Below the pieces are notes generated by a model that had not been told where the DNA came from, searched no databases, and worked only from the letters and a program-made list of their open reading frames with translations. 11,790 nucleotides of DNA from an uncultured Coprococcus sp. Its GTDB lineage: Bacteria > Bacillota > Clostridia > Lachnospirales > Lachnospiraceae. The stretch covers positions 1-11,790 of the forward strand of contig CAKQIY010000049.1 in the NCBI GenBank assembly GCA_934247115.1, read 5' to 3'. Positions 1-6,861 of this stretch are shown piece after piece; within the stretch, counting starts at the first letter, position 1; every line of letters starts with the position of its first letter. The position numbers were made by a program, and so were the translations under genes.

Positions 1-19
1 AATCTTTAAGAAACCATTA

Positions 20-57
20 ATAAAACAATAAAAAAGAGGCCGGATAACTCCGGCCCC
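20..57 (-). terminator. Rho-independent terminator of the fructoside operon
   Basis: On the minus strand a 9-bp stem (positions 57-49 with 44-36, core GGCCGGA/TCCGGCC, one G-U pair) closes a GTTA loop. It is followed at once by a T-rich run (about 35-20). It lies about 43 bp past the fructokinase stop, so it ends the five-gene operon. The rest of positions 1-99 shows no gene. Confidence 0.9.
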
Positions 58-99
58 AAGGTTTAAGGGAAAAATTTTATGTGAAAAATTGTAATACAC

Positions 100-1065
100 T
101 TACTTTTCTGCGAGTCTCTCAAGAGCCTCACTCTCTTCCGGAATAGATCTGAGTCCTCCGCGCTTTTCAACGCACAGGCTCGCAACCGCATTTCCGTATC
201 TTGCACACTCTGCAAGCTCATCTATACTGAACTCCTCCAGTCTCTTATCCGCTCTGACAAGCTGTGATACAAATGCTCCCCAGAATGAATCTCCAGCCCC
301 CGTCGTATCTACCACATGGCTGACGAATCCGGGAACCTTCCGGCTTCCATCCCTGCTGCATATCAGCACACCCTCACTTCCCAGAGTGACCGCAACAAGT
401 CTGACGCCGCTTCCCAGAAGATACTCTGCTGCCTCTTCCGGATCGGAAAATGGTGTGAGGAGTGATGTCTCCTCGTCCGAAAGCTTCATTATATCTACAA
501 ATGGCAGGATACTCTTCATCCTCTCCATCGCATTTTCTCTGCTGTCCCACAGCGGTGCTCTGTAGTTTGGATCATACGATATCACCGCACCGTATTTCTT
601 TGCCTCCTTCACCGCCTGGAAAGTGGTTGTCCTTGCCGGCTCATCCGTGAGTGAAAGTGAACCTATATGGAACACCTTTGTATCTCTGAGCAGCTCGGCG
701 TCAACCTCCTTGTAACAGAGCATTGTATCCGCACCAGGCTTTCTGGCAAATGAGAATTCACGTTCTCCTTTCTCATCCAGAGTGACAAATGCCAAAGTGG
801 TAAATACCGTGTCATCAACCACTATGCCTCTTGTCTCTATTCCAGCCTGTTTTGCAGTCTCAACCAGGAAATTGCCATGCATGTCATCTCCGACCTTACC
901 AATGAAGGCGGTTTTAAGACCGGCCTTACCGGCCGCCGTGAGCATGTTCACCGGAGCACCGCCGGGATTCTGCTCGAAGAGCTTCATCCCGGAATCAGTG
1001 TTTCCGGCAGGGGTAAAGTCTATCAGGAACTCACCAAGAGCCACAACATCATATTTCTTTTCCAT
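100..1065 (-). CDS. scrK: Fructokinase, PfkB/ribokinase family
   Basis: ATP-dependent cytoplasmic sugar kinase of 321 aa, the usual length for PfkB fructokinases. It probably converts fructose to fructose 6-phosphate. Visible features are the N-terminal sugar-binding motif GGAPVN (residues 35-40) followed by a glycine-rich GKVGDD segment, the central YDPNYRAPLW stretch typical of bacterial fructokinases, and the C-terminal signature DTTGAGDS (253-260), whose Asp259 is the expected catalytic base. The start is supported by AAGGAGG 7 nt upstream. It is the last gene of the operon, 21 bp after the GH32 gene, so its substrate is probably the fructose that enzyme releases. Another PfkB specificity is possible but less likely given the motifs and the neighbour. 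The symbol rests on family and context. Confidence 0.9.
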   Translation of the reverse strand: MEKKYDVVALGEFLIDFTPAGNTDSGMKLFEQNPGGAPVNMLTAAGKAGLKTAFIGKVGDDMHGNFLVETAKQAGIETRGIVVDDTVFTTLAFVTLDEKGEREFSFARKPGADTMLCYKEVDAELLRDTKVFHIGSLSLTDEPARTTTFQAVKEAKKYGAVISYDPNYRAPLWDSRENAMERMKSILPFVDIMKLSDEETSLLTPFSDPEEAAEYLLGSGVRLVAVTLGSEGVLICSRDGSRKVPGFVSHVVDTTGAGDSFWGAFVSQLVRADKRLEEFSIDELAECARYGNAVASLCVEKRGGLRSIPEESEALERLAEK

Positions 1066-1086
1066 GTTGAATCCTCCTTGTGAATT

Positions 1087-2565
1087 TTACTTTCCTGTGA
1101 TCTCTATGTCATAGAATTCTACTCTTGCATCCTGAGTCAGAAGTCCCGTCTCAAACTCAGGCTTTGCATATATTCTGTATGTGAACGCAACCTGTTCACC
1201 GACAAATACCTCCACCATATCGTGGTCAACGATGATCTTTACATCTATCTCGCTGCCCTCTGTTATGTCAAATGTCTTCTCGCACACTCTGACTCCATCA
1301 GGACCCGGCTCAGTTGCCGGAGGCACAGCCTGACAGGATTGAACCCAGAACGGATCAACTCCCATAGGAAGATTTACCAGTGACACTCTCTGCATAGCCA
1401 CATCGAACTCAAGGAGCAGACATCCGCTTGCCTCTTTATCTGACTTGAGCAGTATGCCGAAATGGTCGTACACCTCTCTAGGCATGATCTTGCACTTCAG
1501 CATATAGCTCTCCTCGCTGTGTCCAAGGAAACCGTATGTACATGTACTGACTGAATCCATCTCAACAAGTCTGTCTCCGTGAAGCTCTGCATTTCCAAGA
1601 ACCGGAATATAATCCCAATTTACATGTTTCTCAAATACATGCTCATATTCCTTTGGCAGCTTTACATCAAGTTCGCCATCCGCTGTTGCAACTACCTCGT
1701 GTGGCACGCAGAAGGTTCCGCCCCAGTACCACTCGCCTCTGTCACTTCTGTCTGCTCTGTCGTGAGCCCAGCCGAAGTAGAAGCGTCTGCCGTCATCATC
1801 CTGCATGGACTTGGCTGCATAGAATCTTCTTCCGCCTATACCATCCTTCTTTGGCTTTCTCCAAGGTCCAAATGGTGACTTTGCTACTCTGTATATTGTG
1901 TTTACATATTCTGAGAATCGTGAGTATGAGAGATACCAGTTGTCTCCCATCTTGTACATCTCAGGGCACTCAGGACAGTTGGTGTGTCCCGGTGAATATA
2001 TCGGTCCGTAATATTCCCAGTTGACAAGATCCTTTGATCTGTAGAGAACTACACAGCCCCTTCTGGTTATCGGCATGTCCAGTCTTCTAGCTGAAATGAG
2101 GATCCAGTAACATTTGTCCTCCTCATTATAGAAGACATATGGATCTCTCCAGTCAAGCTTCTCGTAAAGCTCTATCATAGGTGTGATGACCGGATTGGCC
2201 GCATCCTTCACCCATGTGATTCCATCGTCACTTGTCGCGTGGCATATGGTCTGCTGATACTCTGCGGTGAGGCAGTAGCCTGTATAAAATGCATGATATC
2301 TGCCCTCGCCGTATATGACTGATCCCGTCCACACTCCCGATGCATCCGGCTCGTCACCCTCGCCCGGATAGAGTGCTGTAGGAAGCTCCTCCCAGTGTAC
2401 CAGATCCTCTGATACACTGTGGCTCCATGTGGTTCTGAGTCTTGCCGGGTACACTGTTGTTCCCGGAGGGGAAGTCAGTGAAAATATATGATATTTGCCC
2501 TCGTGGTAGAAAGGTATTGCATCTCCCGTGGAATCCGCGAAGGACATCTTTCTAAAAATCTCCAT
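1087..2565 (-). CDS. GH32-family beta-fructosidase, cytoplasmic
   Basis: Glycoside hydrolase of 492 aa, expected to cleave terminal fructose from sucrose, short fructooligosaccharides or a related fructoside. There is no signal peptide, so it acts on imported sugar. The N-terminal five-bladed propeller shows HWEELPTALYP (57-67), WTGS (79-82), the transition-state-stabilising RDP (140-142) and the acid/base EC motif (Glu199-Cys200, in PECPEM). A C-terminal beta-sandwich follows from about residue 320. The nucleophile region is odd: the canonical WMNDPNG is replaced by STGDAIPFY (12-20), and Asp15 is the best nucleophile candidate because it sits just before the conserved GKYH (23-26). The start has AAAGGA 8 nt upstream. 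The gene follows the permease by 58 bp and precedes fructokinase by 21 bp. The family assignment is solid; whether the substrate is sucrose, sucrose 6-phosphate or another fructoside is not. Confidence 0.88.
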   Translation of the reverse strand: MEIFRKMSFADSTGDAIPFYHEGKYHIFSLTSPPGTTVYPARLRTTWSHSVSEDLVHWEELPTALYPGEGDEPDASGVWTGSVIYGEGRYHAFYTGYCLTAEYQQTICHATSDDGITWVKDAANPVITPMIELYEKLDWRDPYVFYNEEDKCYWILISARRLDMPITRRGCVVLYRSKDLVNWEYYGPIYSPGHTNCPECPEMYKMGDNWYLSYSRFSEYVNTIYRVAKSPFGPWRKPKKDGIGGRRFYAAKSMQDDDGRRFYFGWAHDRADRSDRGEWYWGGTFCVPHEVVATADGELDVKLPKEYEHVFEKHVNWDYIPVLGNAELHGDRLVEMDSVSTCTYGFLGHSEESYMLKCKIMPREVYDHFGILLKSDKEASGCLLLEFDVAMQRVSLVNLPMGVDPFWVQSCQAVPPATEPGPDGVRVCEKTFDITEGSEIDVKIIVDHDMVEVFVGEQVAFTYRIYAKPEFETGLLTQDARVEFYDIEITGK

Positions 2566-2623
2566 ATTATTAATCCTTTCTAGTGTTAAATAGTTGATTG
2601 TCCGATATTTCTGTCATAACCAA

Positions 2624-3643
2624 CTAGTTTGCTGCCAGTTTCTTCTTCTTGAGAAGCTCAAGCTTGCCCTTCTGTCCGTCAAGGAGTACCGCACATGCAA
2701 TGATAAGACCCTTGATGATGAGCTGCCAGTATGATGACACTCCGATAAGGTTAAGACCATTTGAGATGATTCCGATGACCATGGCGCCAAATACTGTTCC
2801 ACTGATCCTTCCTTTACCACCTGTCATGGATGTTCCGCCAAGTACGCAGGCTGCGATGGCATCAAGCTCGTAGCCGCTTCCAACTGAAGGCTGGCCTGAG
2901 TACATTCTTGAACAAAGTACAAGTCCTGCAAATGCTGAGAGAAGTCCAGATATTGTAAATACTATGATCTCTATCTTCTTGATAGGTACACCTGAGAGTC
3001 TTGCAGCCTCGCGGTTACCACCTATCGCATATACATATGTTCCAAACTTTGTCTTGCTGAGGATGAAGCTGAACAGTATGATGAGCACTACCATGTACAC
3101 TACAGGAAGTGGGATCACATTGAACAGGTATCCTGTTCCGATCTCGATGAAGAGCTTGTTGGTGATACGTGTTGACTGTCCACCTGTGTAGACATAAGCT
3201 ATACCACTTGCTATGTTCATCATGGCCATTGTGATGATGAATGCAGGCACCTTGAAGTTAGCAACTATAAAACCACTTATAAAGCCCGCTGCTGTGCCAA
3301 CCAGAAGTCCTGCTACTATGGCAACTCCGAGAGGGAGTCCCTGGTTAACTATAAATCCTACTGTCAGAGTTCCCGACATGGCTACTATCGATCCAACTGA
3401 CAAGTCGATGTGTCCAAGTATTATTATCAGTGTCATTCCAAGTGCTATGTATGTGTTGATCGATATCTGTCTAAGCACTGATATGATGTTGTTGGTAGTG
3501 AGGAACTTGTCCGTGGCAAGTGCTACCGCCACACACATGATTATCAAAACCACTATGATTCCTATGTTGCCCTTGACTATGGATGTCAGGGGATTGTTCT
3601 TTAATATAGAAGTTGCTTTTGAATTCTTCTTTGTCTCGCCCAT
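2624..3643 (-). CDS. Sugar ABC transporter permease, RbsC-like (CUT2)
   Basis: Integral membrane permease of 339 aa, the channel subunit of a ribose/fructose-type importer and probably a homodimer. After a short polar N-terminus (1-26) there are about eight to ten hydrophobic segments. These include the family hallmark GMTLIIILGHIDLSVGS near residues 68-84, the cytoplasmic ATPase-coupling motif GGNREAARLSGVP (about 209-221), and the C-terminal GGTSMTGGKG followed by the last two membrane spans. The start is well fixed: the AGGAGG ribosome binding site lies inside the last codons of the ATPase gene and only one base separates that gene's stop from this ATG, a translational coupling arrangement. 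Its direct partners are the ATPase and the lipoprotein encoded upstream. The substrate cannot be read from the permease itself; GH32 and fructokinase downstream point to fructose or a small fructoside. Confidence 0.94.
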   Translation of the reverse strand: MGETKKNSKATSILKNNPLTSIVKGNIGIIVVLIIMCVAVALATDKFLTTNNIISVLRQISINTYIALGMTLIIILGHIDLSVGSIVAMSGTLTVGFIVNQGLPLGVAIVAGLLVGTAAGFISGFIVANFKVPAFIITMAMMNIASGIAYVYTGGQSTRITNKLFIEIGTGYLFNVIPLPVVYMVVLIILFSFILSKTKFGTYVYAIGGNREAARLSGVPIKKIEIIVFTISGLLSAFAGLVLCSRMYSGQPSVGSGYELDAIAACVLGGTSMTGGKGRISGTVFGAMVIGIISNGLNLIGVSSYWQLIIKGLIIACAVLLDGQKGKLELLKKKKLAAN

Positions 3644-3644
3644 A

Positions 3645-5144
3645 TTATTCGATACCTCCTGCAGCGTATTTCATTATCTCTTCCTGTGAGAGCTCGTCCT
3701 TTGACAGCTTCTTCACGAGTCTTCCGGCTCTGACCACACATACGTTGTCGCACATGTTGATGATCTCAGGAAGCTCACTGGATACCATGATTATCGCTAT
3801 GCCTTCCTTTGCCAGTTCATTGATTACTGTGTATATCTCAAATTTTGCATTCACATCCACGCCTCTGGTCGGCTCATCCAGAATAAGTACATCCGGCTTG
3901 GTCGCAAGCCATTTGCCCAGAACCACCTTCTGCTGGTTTCCACCTGACAGGCTGCCCGCCTCAATCTCTGGCGATGCCGCCTTTATCCTAAGTCTCTGTG
4001 AATAATGGTCTATCACCTCGCCGCGCTTTCTCTCGCTTATCGCGATTCCATTCATATAGAATCTGAGGGATGAGAGTGTGAGGTTGAATGCCACGCTGTT
4101 GCCGAGTACCAGTCCCTGTTTCTTTCTGTCCTCCGGAACCAGTGCTATGCCTGCCTTGATAGCCTGCATTGGATTCTTGAAGTGAACCGGCTTTCCTCCG
4201 AGTATCACCTCTCCCGATGTAAGCCGTGTCGCACCAAATACCGCCTCCATGATCTCACTTCGTCCGGCACCGACCAGACCTGAGAATCCCAGGATCTCGC
4301 CCTTGTGTACCGAAAAACTTATATCTTCAAAGACACCTGTCTGGGAAAGATTCTTTACCTCCAGAGCAACCTCTGCCTTGTCCATGTCGCAGTAATCTCT
4401 TGCATAGAAGCTCTCCAGATCTCTTCCTACCATCATCGCAACCAGCTCATTCGGGTTGGTCTCTGATGTCTTTTTTGTTCCTACGTATGCACCATCCCTG
4501 ATGACGGTAACTCTGTCAGATATCCTGAAGAGCTCCTCCATTCTGTGGGAGATGTAGATTATACTTACCTGTTTCTTTCTGAGATTCTCAATGATCTCAA
4601 ATAACTGCTCCACCTCTTCATTTGAAAGTGATGAGGTAGGCTCATCCATAACTATGATCTTACCGTTGAATGAGACCGCCTTGACGATCTCCACCATCTG
4701 CTGCTGTGCGATGGTCAGATTCTCTACTATAGTGTCTGCTTTTATATTCACACCGAGGGATGATATCATCTCCTCTGCTCTTCTGTTCATCTCTGCAAAG
4801 TCCAATGTCCCAAGCTTTGTCCTTATCTCTCTGCCGAGAAACAGGTTCTGTGCCACCGAAAGATATGGAACAAGTACGATCTCCTGATGTATTATTCCTA
4901 TACCATTTTCTCTGGCAGCCGGAACTCCGTTGATCTTTACCTCCTTGCCATTTACCTTGATGATTCCGCTGTCGGGCTGGTAAATTCCGCCGAGGACCTT
5001 GATCAGTGTGGACTTTCCTGCACCATTCTCACCGAGCAGTGCATGTACCTCTCCCAGTTCAAGGGAAAAGTCGATGCCGCTTAAAGCATATATTCCGGAG
5101 AAGCTTTTCTTTATCCCTATCATTTCCAGAACTGTCTGTCCCAT
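3645..5144 (-). CDS. Sugar ABC transporter ATP-binding protein, RbsA-like (two ATPase domains)
   Basis: Cytoplasmic energy-coupling subunit of 499 aa made of two fused ABC domains, as in the CUT2 family. Domain 1 has Walker A GENGAGKST (38-46), a signature region LTIAQQQMVEI and Walker B MDEPTSSL (Asp167, Glu168). Domain 2 has a degenerate P-loop GLVGAGRSE that lacks the lysine, a full signature LSGGNQQKVV, and Walker B LDEPTRGVD (Asp423, Glu424). One intact and one degenerate P-loop is normal for RbsA/MglA/AraG proteins and is not a defect. The gene begins 172 bp after the sugar-binding-protein gene, across a spacer with two hairpins, and ends one base before the permease start. It powers import by the permease it is coupled to. 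Confidence 0.95.
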   Translation of the reverse strand: MGQTVLEMIGIKKSFSGIYALSGIDFSLELGEVHALLGENGAGKSTLIKVLGGIYQPDSGIIKVNGKEVKINGVPAARENGIGIIHQEIVLVPYLSVAQNLFLGREIRTKLGTLDFAEMNRRAEEMISSLGVNIKADTIVENLTIAQQQMVEIVKAVSFNGKIIVMDEPTSSLSNEEVEQLFEIIENLRKKQVSIIYISHRMEELFRISDRVTVIRDGAYVGTKKTSETNPNELVAMMVGRDLESFYARDYCDMDKAEVALEVKNLSQTGVFEDISFSVHKGEILGFSGLVGAGRSEIMEAVFGATRLTSGEVILGGKPVHFKNPMQAIKAGIALVPEDRKKQGLVLGNSVAFNLTLSSLRFYMNGIAISERKRGEVIDHYSQRLRIKAASPEIEAGSLSGGNQQKVVLGKWLATKPDVLILDEPTRGVDVNAKFEIYTVINELAKEGIAIIMVSSELPEIINMCDNVCVVRAGRLVKKLSKDELSQEEIMKYAAGGIE

Positions 5145-5207
5145 ATTAAACCTCCAAGTTTCTATATCAGATCTTTTATTGTCTTGTTGTCATTTTCGGG
5201 ATCACGG

Positions 5208-5228
5208 CCGGAGATCTCAGATCCCCGG
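5208..5228 (-). promoter_or_regulatory. Intercistronic hairpin 2 between binding-protein and ATPase genes
   Basis: The minus-strand RNA forms a 9-bp stem, CCGGGGATC with GATCTCCGG, around a TGA triloop. One pair is G-U in the minus strand but would be A-C in the plus strand, so the fold favours the transcribed direction. There is no T-run after it, so it is not a classical terminator. A role in mRNA processing or in lowering expression of the downstream genes is inferred. Confidence 0.6.
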
Positions 5229-5299
5229 TCTATCCCGTGTTATATGTATCTACATTGTGTCATATCCGCCAAGTCCGGGAGCCCCCCGCACTATTATGT

Positions 5300-5314
5300 C
5301 CGGATCAGATCCGG
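5300..5314 (-). promoter_or_regulatory. Hairpin just after the binding-protein stop codon
   Basis: CCGGAT and ATCCGG form a 6-bp perfect stem with a 3-nt loop, starting 2 nt past the TAA stop of the sugar-binding-protein gene. No T-run follows. Such hairpins often protect the 3' end of the highly expressed binding-protein segment of ABC operons; here that is an inference from position. Confidence 0.6.
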
Positions 5315-5316
5315 CT

Positions 5317-6333
5317 TTACTGCCAGTCGTTAACTGTCTTCTCTGCCTCATCCTTGAGTACAAGGTGTGAATCAAGGTATACCTTCTTCTCGTCGATGTT
5401 TGTGTCTCCGCCTACATACTTCTGTGCTGCATCGAATGCATACTCAGCGATCTGTACAGGAACCTGACATGCAACTGCTGTGAACTCGCCATCGAGAAGT
5501 GCCTGCTTGCCATCTGGTGAAGCATCGATACTGTACACACCGATCTTGCCAGTCTTATTTGCTGCCTTAACTGCTGCTGCTGCGCCGAGTGCTGATGGAT
5601 CATTGATACAGAAGAATGCCTGAAGATCTGTGTTTGCTGTGATGATATCCTCTGCAAGGCTCATTGATGCATCAAGTGCAGCTTCGCCATCCTGCTGTGC
5701 TACGATGTTGAACTTATCCTTGTTATCACCGAGTCCGTCAAGGAAACCATTTACACGATCTACACAGCTCTCATTTGATGGGAAATCAAGGATCGCAATG
5801 TCTGCTCCATCCGGATAATCCTTAGCCATCTGCTCACCTACAAGCTGTCCTGCCATGTATGCATTTGTTCCAACGAACTGTGTTACAAAGTTCTCTATAT
5901 CATCCTCGATAACTGCTGTATCTACATTGAAGATTGGGATTCCTGCATCCTTGATCTCTGCAAGACCAGATGTGATACCTGCTGAATCAACCGGGATGAT
6001 GAACACTGCGTCGTATCCACTGTTTGCCACGTCTGATAACTGGCTGAGCTGTGTGTTCAGATCGTAGTCAGGATCAAGACATGTGTATGATATTCCGTTC
6101 GCATCGCAGAGTTCCTTGAGCTTTGCATCGATCGAACTCTGGAATGTGTTGTTGAGTGTGTTTGTACAGAATGCAAATGACAGGTCAGATGACTTTGTGC
6201 TCTCCTGCTTTGTACCTGAATCAGATGAACCGCTGTCCGATGCGCCTCCTGCTCCTGATCCACAACCTGCCAGTAAACTGAGTGACATGCACAGGCATGC
6301 TCCAACTGCTAATAACTTTTTAATCTTTCTCAT
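5317..6333 (-). CDS. Lipoprotein sugar-binding protein, RbsB-like (CUT2)
   Basis: Extracellular membrane-anchored substrate receptor of the importer, 338 aa from the chosen start. The start at 6333 (MRKIKK) is preferred to an in-frame ATG at 6354 because GGAGGT sits 7 nt upstream and a standard signal peptide begins there: positive MRKIKK, a hydrophobic core, and lipobox LLAGC with Cys24 as the lipidated residue. A low-complexity Gly/Ser linker follows (about 25-45). The mature part is a type I periplasmic-binding fold: YDAVFIIPVDSAG, the FVGTNAYMAGQLVGEQM segment, a FFCINDPSALGAAAAV stretch, and the C-terminal VACQVPVQIAEYAF. It is the first gene of the operon, behind a strong promoter. The ligand is unknown; a small fructose-containing sugar is inferred from downstream enzymes. 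Confidence 0.94.
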   Translation of the reverse strand: MRKIKKLLAVGACLCMSLSLLAGCGSGAGGASDSGSSDSGTKQESTKSSDLSFAFCTNTLNNTFQSSIDAKLKELCDANGISYTCLDPDYDLNTQLSQLSDVANSGYDAVFIIPVDSAGITSGLAEIKDAGIPIFNVDTAVIEDDIENFVTQFVGTNAYMAGQLVGEQMAKDYPDGADIAILDFPSNESCVDRVNGFLDGLGDNKDKFNIVAQQDGEAALDASMSLAEDIITANTDLQAFFCINDPSALGAAAAVKAANKTGKIGVYSIDASPDGKQALLDGEFTAVACQVPVQIAEYAFDAAQKYVGGDTNIDEKKVYLDSHLVLKDEAEKTVNDWQ

Positions 6334-6340
6334 AATTTTT

Positions 6341-6346
6341 ACCTCC
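6341..6346 (-). promoter_or_regulatory. Ribosome binding site fixing the binding-protein start
   Basis: GGAGGT on the minus strand, 7 nt before the ATG at 6333-6331. It lies between the two candidate ATGs and so decides in favour of the downstream one. Confidence 0.85.
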
Positions 6347-6379
6347 AATATCATGCGTTTTATTTTGCTAACTCGTTGT

Positions 6380-6432
6380 CGAAAAACTGTTTACAACCGG
6401 TTTAATTTACGTAAATTTTAAACTGTTTTTCG
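6380..6432 (-). promoter_or_regulatory. 53-bp inverted repeat in the operon leader, enclosing the proximal operator
   Basis: Positions 6380-6393 and 6419-6432 are complementary over 14 bp with a single mismatch (outer part CGAAAAAC/GTTTTTCG). The predicted transcript starts near 6442, so the whole element lies in the 5' untranslated leader. It encloses the TTTACGTAAA palindrome and an AACCGGTT palindrome (6395-6402). It could be an extended operator in DNA or a stem-loop in RNA; the sequence does not distinguish these. Confidence 0.5.
6404..6417. promoter_or_regulatory. Proximal candidate LacI-family operator (14-bp palindrome)
   Basis: AATTTACGTAAATT is a perfect palindrome centred on CG, the layout typical of LacI-family operators. 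It sits about 25-38 nt downstream of the predicted transcription start of the binding-protein operon, where a bound repressor would block initiation or elongation. Its 10-bp core recurs at 6565-6574. Assignment to the LacI-type regulator encoded at 6942-8939 is inferred from proximity. Confidence 0.65.
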
Positions 6433-6448
6433 TCCCTTGCATGTTTTG

Positions 6449-6477
6449 ATGATATAACCTTTGTCGGTTATTGTCAA
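6449..6477 (-). promoter_or_regulatory. Sigma-70-type promoter of the fructoside operon
   Basis: The minus strand carries a perfect -35 TTGACA (6477-6472), a 17-bp spacer and -10 TATCAT (6454-6449), one base off consensus. Transcription should start near 6442, giving a leader of about 110 nt before the binding-protein ATG. The spacer itself holds an inverted repeat, ATAACC-N6-GGTTAT (6454-6471), a possible further regulator site. Candidate operators lie on both sides of this promoter. Confidence 0.75.
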
Positions 6478-6564
6478 TATCAAGTGTTTTATTTATTATT
6501 TATTCGTCATTATGTACAAATAACACCTGATTGCCTTATAGGGTTCGCAGGTCTTTTATCGTTT

Positions 6565-6574
6565 TTTACGTAAA
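6565..6574. promoter_or_regulatory. Distal candidate LacI-family operator (10-bp palindrome)
   Basis: A second perfect TTTACGTAAA palindrome, identical to the core of the proximal site and 159 bp away centre to centre. It lies about 90 bp upstream of the -35 box. Two identical sites bracketing a promoter suggest repression by looping. Confidence 0.6.
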
Positions 6575-6725
6575 TATTTTGCAAAAATGTCATACTTATG
6601 GGATTTGTAGTGTATGATTGACACCCGTTACTTGTCACCTTAGCTCTTGTCGTTTTGTCCATTGTCATCCGGTACCACTTCTCAGGAATTTTCTCTTTTG
6701 GGTGTGGTTACAGCAACTTGAACAC
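6575..6725. other. Intergenic stretch with no assigned function
   Basis: Between the distal operator and the GATACAA cluster I see no credible gene, RNA gene or promoter. The only repeat noted is a 10-bp direct repeat ACTTCTCAGG whose first copy is here (6677-6686) and whose second is at 6744-6753. An open frame on the plus strand that begins in this stretch lacks a ribosome binding site and protein-like composition. Confidence 0.4.
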
Positions 6726-6861
6726 AAAATTGTATCCTTGGGAACTTCTCAGGCGAAAAAGATACAATATTCCGAAGTCTTGTATCTAAACAAAAAAAAT
6801 CCGCCAGAAAGATACAATTTTCTCTCTGACGGATTCTTTTTTAAATAAAAAGATACAATTT
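6726..6861. repeat. Cluster of five GATACAA motifs in both orientations
   Basis: The 7-mer GATACAA or its complement occurs at 6730-6736 (-), 6761-6767 (+), 6780-6786 (-), 6811-6817 (+) and 6852-6858 (+). The first and fourth match over 11 bp (GATACAATTTT) in opposite orientation, and 6760-6767 with 6780-6787 form an 8-bp perfect inverted repeat. One copy lies in the terminator loop. Function unknown: protein-binding sites or alternative RNA pairings are both possible. Confidence 0.6.
6792..6835 (-). terminator. Terminator after the LacI-type regulator gene
   Basis: On the minus strand 6835-6825 pairs with 6808-6798 over 11 bp (AATCCGTCAGA with TCTGGCGGATT, one G-U pair), with a 16-nt loop, and is followed by eight Ts (6799-6792). 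It lies about 107 bp past the regulator stop and separates its transcript from the transporter operon. A T-run on the plus side (6834-6841) means it might also work weakly the other way, although the plus-strand stem carries a C-A mismatch. Confidence 0.88.

Noticed and set aside
2566..2626. Inverted repeat TAGTTG/CAACTA between permease and GH32 genes as a terminator
   Set aside because: Only 6 bp with a 24-nt loop and no T-run; too weak to support.
4200..4300. Broken second P-loop in the ATPase as a sign of inactivation
   Set aside because: A lysine-less second Walker A (GLVGAGRSE) is usual in RbsA/MglA-type double ATPases.
462..5467. Plus-strand open frames opposite the kinase, hydrolase, permease and ATPase genes
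   Set aside because: They mirror the well-supported minus-strand genes, lack ribosome binding sites and recognisable domains.
6334..6354. Upstream ATG for the sugar-binding protein at 6354
   Set aside because: It would place MILEVKI ahead of a standard lipoprotein signal; the GGAGGT site lies between the two ATGs and serves the downstream one.
6361..6600. Catabolite (CcpA cre) site in the operon promoter
   Set aside because: I looked for the cre pattern with central CG and flanking TG/CA; the CG-centred palindromes here (TTTACGTAAA, AACCGGTT) do not fit it well.
6618..6848. Possible plus-strand small gene in the regulatory region
   Set aside because: No ribosome binding site, composition unlike a protein, and it runs through the terminator and the GATACAA motifs.
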